From Fidelibacterota bacterium (GTDB lineage: Bacteria; Fidelibacterota; Fidelibacteria; Fidelibacterales; DSDE01): DNA of 6,451 nt. Numbering within the stretch: position 1 is the first letter of the stretch; every line of letters begins with the position of its first letter. The notes beneath the pieces were generated by a model, which saw only the letters and a program-made list of their open reading frames with translations, had not been told where the DNA came from and searched no databases. The DNA is taken from positions 1 through 6,451 of the forward strand of contig DSDE01000058.1 of NCBI GenBank assembly GCA_011049095.1, read 5' to 3'. Of the stretch, positions 1 to 5,400 are shown piece after piece. Position numbers and translations under genes: made by a program.

Positions 1-14
1 GAATCTTATAATTA

Positions 15-36
15 TCAAATTGTCAAATCTTCAAAT
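15..36. repeat. Three TCAAAT units with 8-bp period upstream of the first gene
   Basis: TCAAAT occurs at 15-20, 23-28 and 31-36, each unit followed by two variable bases, giving an exact 8-bp period just before the ATG at 40. This occupies the place where a ribosome-binding site would be expected and contains no purine-rich SD motif. It may be a simple low-complexity spacer. Confidence 0.5.
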
Positions 37-39
37 CCT

Positions 40-1533
40 ATGCAGGTTTTTGTGAATGATCTTTTTAGAAATTTGCGGCTTTTGAGAGGGCTTCCCTTTT
101 TTGTTTTAATTTTTCTCCTGGGAAATAGGCTTTGGGCTCAGTATAGTCTGGATGAATATCGGGATTATTATCTGTTTTTGCCGGAAGAGCAGGCTGGGGG
201 AGTCCATTTTCCCAAAAGCTGGTTTGAGGTGGAGCGATTTTTTCCCGATACGCTGCTTGACAGCGCCGAGACGGGCACTCGTTATCATCAGGGAGACTAT
301 GAGCATGAATCGCTGGAGATTTGGGTTTATCCGGTGGCGAAAAAACTGCGCTATGGCGGACAGCTTTTCCATGGAAAATATAACGGCTACAATTCCTGGA
401 AGCGCAATCATTATCAGGGGGAATTGGCCACTGAGAATAGCGGAGATTTTTTCTATTATGAGGGTCGTTTCAGCACGATGATGCAATCTTTGAAAAGCCA
501 TCCGCTGCCGCCTGAGTATCAGATTCGTTATCGCGGCGGGGCGGCAAGATTCTCAAAGGAGAAACACGCGCCAAATTTGCGTCACCGTCAGCTTTTCTGG
601 AAAGGAAGCAATCTGGATAAGTTGAATACGAATTCGGGTATTCACTTTCAGAGCAGCGTGGCGGATACTTTTCATTTTGGGGAATTTCAGTTTGGCGGTC
701 AATGGCTGCGAAGTGATGCCTGGCTTGACAGCAGCTCCCTTAGCTGGCAGAGCTGGAATTTTGTCGCCGGCTGGAAAAATCAGTTTGTGGGGGCGGCGCT
801 GGCTGGTAATAAGGTTTTTCCCGTTATTGGATTGGCTTTCTCACGAACAAGCTTTTCGCTGCGGCTGGAAAGCATTCTCAAAGAACAAGACCTGGCGCTG
901 CAATTTTTGCTGCCTGAAATGGAAAATTTTGTGTTTGAATACGGCTTTTCGGCGGCAATGGGTGCCGATTGGCGGCAATGGCGGCTGGCGTTGGTCAGCG
1001 AGACGCGCTATCAGCAAGAAGGGAGCGAAGTATTTTATACCCTTGCAGGCGATTCGCTGATTTTGAGGCTGAGGGAAAATGGTATGTTGAATAAAAGCAG
1101 CTTGCAGATTTCAGGAGATTATCGCTATGCTGAGCTCTATTCCGGCTTTGCTATGCGTTTATTTAACAGCTATCTATTGAACCATTACGGGCCGTCTCTT
1201 TTTGACTGGCAAAATCGCCTTATTCTCAAAAGTGGCTTTTTCCAAAATCATCTGAAGATAAAAATCGCCCTGACCCACACATTTTTTCTCACACCTTCTC
1301 CGGAGAATATTTGGTTTTCGCCGGAGCTGCTGCGCTGGCTGCCGCTTTGGGAAACCGATGGCAGCATGCGCTGGCAACAGATGAGCGATTTGGCGATTTC
1401 CGGGCAGATTGGCAATTTCAGGCTAAGCTGGGAGCTGAATAATCTATTACAGAGTGAAATTGTTCCGGCTCTAAATGCGCTGCCCCGCACCCGATTTTTT
1501 CGCATTAATGTGCTATGGCATTGGAAAAATTAG
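40..1533 (+). CDS. Probable outer-membrane beta-barrel protein (TonB-receptor-like barrel end, no plug)
   Basis: The 497-residue product starts with a signal peptide: a basic stretch at residues 10-16, a hydrophobic core around 18-28 (GLPFFVLIFLLG) and a likely cleavage at WA|Q near residue 33. The mature part is rich in Trp, Tyr and Phe. From about residue 200 it has many short alternating polar/hydrophobic stretches, as expected for beta strands. The end (NNLLQSE, then PRTRFF and RINVLWHWKN) resembles the last strands of TonB-dependent receptors and related porin-like barrels. At 497 aa it is short for a receptor, and no plug domain or TonB box is visible, so transport function is not claimed. 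The start is uncertain: the frame is open to base 1, no Shine-Dalgarno precedes the ATG, and a GTG at 52 or TTGs at 73 and 82 would also keep the signal peptide. No cysteine is encoded. It ends TAG GAA TAA, a double stop. A 140-bp gap separates it from the next gene. The specific family is not recognised. Confidence 0.75.
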   Translation: MQVFVNDLFRNLRLLRGLPFFVLIFLLGNRLWAQYSLDEYRDYYLFLPEEQAGGVHFPKSWFEVERFFPDTLLDSAETGTRYHQGDYEHESLEIWVYPVAKKLRYGGQLFHGKYNGYNSWKRNHYQGELATENSGDFFYYEGRFSTMMQSLKSHPLPPEYQIRYRGGAARFSKEKHAPNLRHRQLFWKGSNLDKLNTNSGIHFQSSVADTFHFGEFQFGGQWLRSDAWLDSSSLSWQSWNFVAGWKNQFVGAALAGNKVFPVIGLAFSRTSFSLRLESILKEQDLALQFLLPEMENFVFEYGFSAAMGADWRQWRLALVSETRYQQEGSEVFYTLAGDSLILRLRENGMLNKSSLQISGDYRYAELYSGFAMRLFNSYLLNHYGPSLFDWQNRLILKSGFFQNHLKIKIALTHTFFLTPSPENIWFSPELLRWLPLWETDGSMRWQQMSDLAISGQIGNFRLSWELNNLLQSEIVPALNALPRTRFFRINVLWHWKN

Positions 1534-1574
1534 GAATAAACCCTTGATATCCAGCACAGATTATTGGCAGATGC

Positions 1575-1603
1575 TTGATTTTACTTTAATTGATACGTAT
1601 ATT
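1575..1603 (+). promoter_or_regulatory. Candidate sigma70-type promoter before the second gene
   Basis: TTGATT (1575-1580) and TATATT (1598-1603) are separated by exactly 17 bases, matching the -35/-10 layout of a housekeeping promoter with one or two mismatches per box. The -10 overlaps a perfect 8-bp palindrome, ATACGTAT (1593-1600). The stretch is AT-rich and is the only sizeable gap between the first two genes, so a promoter here is plausible. If the organism uses Bacteroidota-type promoters this match would be fortuitous. Confidence 0.3.
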
Positions 1604-1624
1604 GCATTGAGATACATAGCAGTT

Positions 1625-1629
1625 AGGAG
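1625..1629 (+). promoter_or_regulatory. Strong Shine-Dalgarno (AGGAG) before leader ORF
   Basis: AGGAG lies three bases before the ATG at 1633. It is the best SD-like sequence in the gap between the first two genes. The spacing is shorter than usual. It points to translation of the short leader ORF rather than directly of the downstream gene, which has only a GGAG at 1660-1663 about 10 bases before its ATG. Confidence 0.4.
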
Positions 1630-1632
1630 TGA

Positions 1633-1674
1633 ATGAGCGTATCTTTAAGACAAATAACCGGAGCAGCAGAGTGA
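1633..1674 (+). CDS. Possible 13-aa leader peptide overlapping the next start
   Basis: ATG at 1633 opens a 13-codon ORF (MSVSLRQITGAAE) ending in TGA at 1672-1674. The last base of that stop is the first base of the ATG at 1674 (TGATG), the classic arrangement for translational coupling. It has a good SD just upstream. The peptide has no recognisable attenuator feature such as a run of one amino acid. It may be chance, but the SD plus exact overlap make coupling to the downstream exported protein a reasonable reading. Frame 1633 is not the frame of the downstream gene, so it is not an N-terminal extension. Confidence 0.3.
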   Translation: MSVSLRQITGAAE

Positions 1675-2405
1675 TGAGACGGATAAGCATTTCCATATTT
1701 TTGATATTTGGGTAGGCGCTTGTTGGTTTTGCCCAAAATGAGCCAGATGAATTTGATGACCTTTTCAACTTTGGTCAGCCAGTAGAAGAGCCAGTAAAAG
1801 AAGAGCGTGTTGATACCCTCTTTGATGATTTTTTTGATGAGAGTTATCCGGAGGAGCCGGTTGCGCAGCCTGTTCAGAGGGCAAGCGCCCCGACGCAGCG
1901 TCCACAAAGCGGCGCTTCCGAGCAGGTTGTGATCCAGATGCTGGAAAAGCGGGAAATTCCCCGGCACTTGTTAATTCGCCTGAGTGTGGCTTCACCAGCT
2001 TATGTCAGCACAGACCTTATGACCTGGAACAGCGGTATGGATTTTCGGGGCAGCGCTGAATTTCCGGCGGTGATTTTGGGCACTGTTCCGGGGATTGATA
2101 TTTCCACATTTAAATTTGAAAATGCCCTGCCCCTTGGCGGTGTTTATAGCGGCGTTTCCGTTTTTGGCACGCTTTCACGACCGCTTTTCCCGGGTAAACT
2201 TACCGGCGGACTGGGTTTGGTGGGCATTAGTGCTGGCGGTTTTCTGCAACAGAGCTATGATTTTACTTTTGCAGAAAGATTTGCCCTGAGTGTCGATTTT
2301 CGCCTGACCTTCACCAGCAATATGATGGGTGATGATGAAGTGGAGCGGGGTTTCAACAGTTGGTTTGATCTGGGAATTTCACCTGGTGTGATACTTATCA
2401 AATGA
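1674..2405 (+). CDS. Exported, probably outer-membrane-associated protein with in-frame TAG in its signal peptide
   Basis: Read through one TAG, this frame gives about 243 codons: a textbook signal peptide (MRRISISIFLIFG, stop, ALVGFAQ), an acidic, aromatic and proline-rich linker (about residues 23-62), a polar stretch rich in Ala, Gln and Ser, and a C-terminal domain from about residue 85. That domain has glycine-rich alternating strands (around GGLGLVGISAGGF) and ends in DLGISPGVILIK. It looks like a small beta-barrel or membrane-associated beta domain; I do not recognise the family. There is no cysteine. The TAG at 1713-1715 lies between the hydrophobic core and the cleavage site. The first in-frame starts after it are GTG 1929 and ATG 1938, which would drop both signal and linker, so the gene is either broken, read through, or mis-sequenced at one base (TGG or CAG to TAG would suffice). 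The next gene starts 51 bp after its TGA, suggesting cotranscription. Confidence 0.65.
1713..1715 (+). other. In-frame amber codon inside signal peptide
   Basis: TAG at codon 14 of the gene beginning at 1674. The residues on both sides form one continuous signal peptide, basic MRR, hydrophobic ISIFLIFG, then ALVGFA|Q, so the frame is clearly meant to continue. One substitution from TGG, CAG, TTG or TCG explains it. No recoding element was recognised around it. Confidence 0.8.
1740..1877 (+). repeat. Acidic-aromatic linker with a duplicated motif
   Basis: Within the second protein, DEFDDLFNFGQPVEEPV (from 1746) is echoed by DTLFDDFFDESYPEEPV (from 1812), spacing 22 codons. Both copies combine Asp/Glu with Phe/Leu and then a Pro-Glu-Glu-Pro-Val type tail. 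The segment lies directly after the signal peptide and should be periplasmic. It contains a run of seven T (1829-1835). Confidence 0.6.
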
Positions 2406-2445
2406 GCAGCTCAGAAAAAAGGGAAAGTAACGATATATTCCTTAT

Positions 2446-2450
2446 GGGGA
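2446..2450 (+). promoter_or_regulatory. Shine-Dalgarno GGGGA supporting the ATG at 2457
   Basis: GGGGA ends six bases before the ATG at 2457, a normal spacing. In-frame ATGs at 2472 and 2499 have poorer upstream sequence, although the start at 2499 (MRVKKLG) gives a more compact signal peptide. This site favours 2457 as the start of the giant protein. Confidence 0.45.
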
Positions 2451-2456
2451 AACTGA

Positions 2457-5400
2457 ATGGGTAAATTGTTAATGCCTGAATCAATAAAAAAGCGGTATAT
2501 GCGGGTGAAGAAGCTGGGGGTTCTGCTGCTGGGAATCTTAATAAGCAGTGCAGCGCTTGCCGACAATGCCACGGTAACAGCAGTGGGTGGCGAGAAGCGG
2601 TTACTGGAACAGCACCAATACTTCAGTGAGCGTGACAGTGACGGTTTCGGAAGGCTCCCAAAATATCGGGCAGGATAATCAGTTAAAACTTTATTTCAGG
2701 AATAATGCTGATGAAAGCAATTTAAGCGGATTATTGGGTCCTTATGATACAAATACTCCAGTGGCTGCCGGCACCTTTGATTTGTCGGCAGATAATACAG
2801 ATTTTAATGGAAATGGAAATTATACTGACGATAACCGATTGAAATTCCTGATCAGTGCTTTTAGTTCATATTATGCCACACCGACACTTTTAATAGATTT
2901 AACTGCTTCACAAGTGACTTCAGTATCGGCTTCTACAGATGATGGCAGCTATACAGTCGGCGATAATATTGATATTACTATCAACCTTGATGAAAAGGTG
3001 GTGGTTTCCGGCACACCCCAGCTTGCTTTGGAAACCGGCAACAGCGCCAATTATTTCAGCGGCAGCGGCAGCAATACATTGACTTTTCGCTATACAGTGC
3101 AAAATGGCGACGGCAGCGCCGATTTGGAATATGCCAATACCAGCGCATTGACCCTCAATGGCGGCGCCATCACCGATGAAGCGGGCAATGCTGCCACACT
3201 GACCTTGCCGGCCATTGGCGGGGGAAATTCACTTTCAGACAATAAAGCAATTATTCTCGATACAACAGCGCCGACAGTGAGCAATGTGAGCTCCAGCAAT
3301 GCCAATGATACCTATAAAATTGGCGATCTCATCACGATTACCATCGAATTTGACGAAGTGGTGCACGTGACGGGCACACCCATTTTGGAATTAGAAACCG
3401 GCGATGTGGACAGAAGCGCCAGCTACAGCGCAGGAAGCGGAACCAATACGCTAAGCTTTACATACACCGTTCAGTCGGGAGACAATTCCCCTGATTTGGA
3501 TTATAAAGCCACTAATTCATTGACTTTGAATGGCGGTACCATTCGGGATGTTACGGGAAATGATGCCACATTGACTTTGCCGGCCTTGGGTGCAGCAGGT
3601 TCCCTCAGCGCCAATAAAAATATTGTTATCGATACCGAAAATCCTACGATCACCAATGTCAGCGCCAGCAATGCTGATAATACCAAACCCACCGCCGTCA
3701 TCTCCTACAGCGATTCTCTCGTGAAAAAAGATGATGCCGTCACCATCACGGCCAGCTTTGATGAAGATGTCCAGACGCCAACGATTGCGGTGGATTATAC
3801 CGGCAGCAGCGATGACATCAGCGCAACGGCAATGACGGCCACAGGCGACCCGAAAGTCTTTACACATAATCTGATTATTCCCGCTGGCAATACCGGCGCA
3901 GCCATCGTCACGGTGAATGCTGCAGACCTTGCGGGAAATGACAGCACATTCATCAATAATGCAATGGTGGTGGACAATAATCTGCCTCAATTCAGCAATA
4001 TCAGCCCGGCACGCCTCAGTTTTGTGAATCATCAGCGCGTCCAGTACACACTCAACAAAAATATTGTTAGTGGCAGTATCACCTGGACGCGGATTGATGG
4101 CTCTATTGATCCACTGTCGCCCCATATTCTCACCCTTCAGGACAGCAGCCTAATTGCCGGAACACACACCGATACGCTGACAGCCACGAACTTAATTAAC
4201 GGCAGCATCTACAATCTGGAATTTACAGCTATGGATTCTGCCGGCAACAGTTCGGCCTTAACAATCATTGATTCAATTACTTACGATATCCAAATTCCCG
4301 TTGTGAATGTGGCTTTCTCAGACACAATGGCCAAGTTCAATGACTTGATCACCTTCTGGCTTGATAGCCCTGAAGCGCTGCAAAATATTCCCCAAGTCGC
4401 CATTCAATACAATGGCGATGATACACTCATCTATGAGCCAATGAATTATGAAGAATACCTTGGAGAATTGCGCTGGGTCAGAAAACTCTTCATTATTCCC
4501 GATACGACTGATGGCTATGTGAATGCCGTTGTTAATGCCGCCGACCTGGCAGGAAATGTGGCTGTCACCGGCAGCGATTTACCGAGACTCAAAATTGATA
4601 ATACAGCACCGGATGATTTTGAAATTTCCTACAGCCGTCCGTTGCCCAATTATCAAAATTTCCCCAATTATTATAATGGCAAGACTCAAAGTCTCAGCGT
4701 GCAGATTCCCATTTCTGCTGCTGACACCACTCTTCTCAAAGGAAGGGTTCAGATTTTGGCTCAGGCAGAAGGTTCTGCTGTCTGGCATTCATTGGGAATG
4801 GCGGATACTATTTACACACTATTGCCAAAGACGTTGAATCTCTCTGACAGCCTGCTAAACGCCGATTTCTTTGATCTTCCTGAGATGGAAGAGGGAAGAT
4901 ATTTCACGTTAAAAGCCCGCATCTTTGATCAGGCAGGTAACTTTACCACATCGCCCGTTTCAGCCGACACGCTTATTCTCGACCGCATCGCGCCGCTGGC
5001 CGGTTTGGTGAAGGATGGCCTGGAATCGCAGGATATTGATTATCTCATTCCAGGCGATAGTTTGCGGGCAAGCTGGAGCGGCTTCTCCGATGGTCACACC
5101 GGTCTTTTGGAATATCACTATGGTCTGGAATTTATAGATATTGACCCGACTGTATTGGATTTCTTCTCTGTAGGTTTGGATACCAACGTCACTGATGACT
5201 TGGCTTTAGAGCATAATTCAGAATATCGTTTCCATATATTTGCAGTGGACAGCGCCGGCAATCACAGTGATACTTTGACGACAGACGGTGTTCTGATTGA
5301 TCTTGTCGCACCGGTTTCTTCTGCTGCTTTGGAAGCTTATTATTTCGATACGGAATGGTATGAAGATTCGACCCTCAGCGGAATTGCCAGCGATGATGGC

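Noticed and set aside
106..501. 131-codon open frame on the minus strand opposite the first gene
   Set aside because: It has no SD or family motif and overlaps fully a gene with signal peptide and barrel-like pattern; a shadow.
1565..1581. TTGGCAGATGCTTGATT resembles a sigma54 -24/-12 promoter
   Set aside because: The spacing between the two elements is one base short and the essential GC of the -12 element is GA.
1829..1835. Run of seven T as a phase-variation tract
   Set aside because: The frame of the second gene is intact across it, and seven bases is short for a contingency locus; neither observed lesion is at this tract.
1623..1995. Two overlapping minus-strand open frames across the second gene
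   Set aside because: They oppose the acidic linker and signal peptide of the plus-strand frame, show no independent coding signals, and disagree with each other.
2486..2492. A_AAA_AAG, a canonical -1 slippery heptamer, exactly in phase with the frame from 2457
   Set aside because: A -1 slip leads to a frame that stops at 2627 and loses the signal peptide. The giant protein needs a +1 net shift about 100 bases later, so this site cannot explain it.
2457..2678. A stand-alone 73-aa secreted peptide
   Set aside because: After residue ~46 the sequence loses any pattern, while the +1 frame over the same bases continues the module; it is the front part of the giant gene, not a separate peptide.
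3517..4125. 202-codon open frame on the minus strand
   Set aside because: It lies opposite the Ig-like modules, is rich in Ile, Cys, Gly and Asp without domain logic, and is explained as the complement of repetitive Asn/Asp/Gly/Thr codons.
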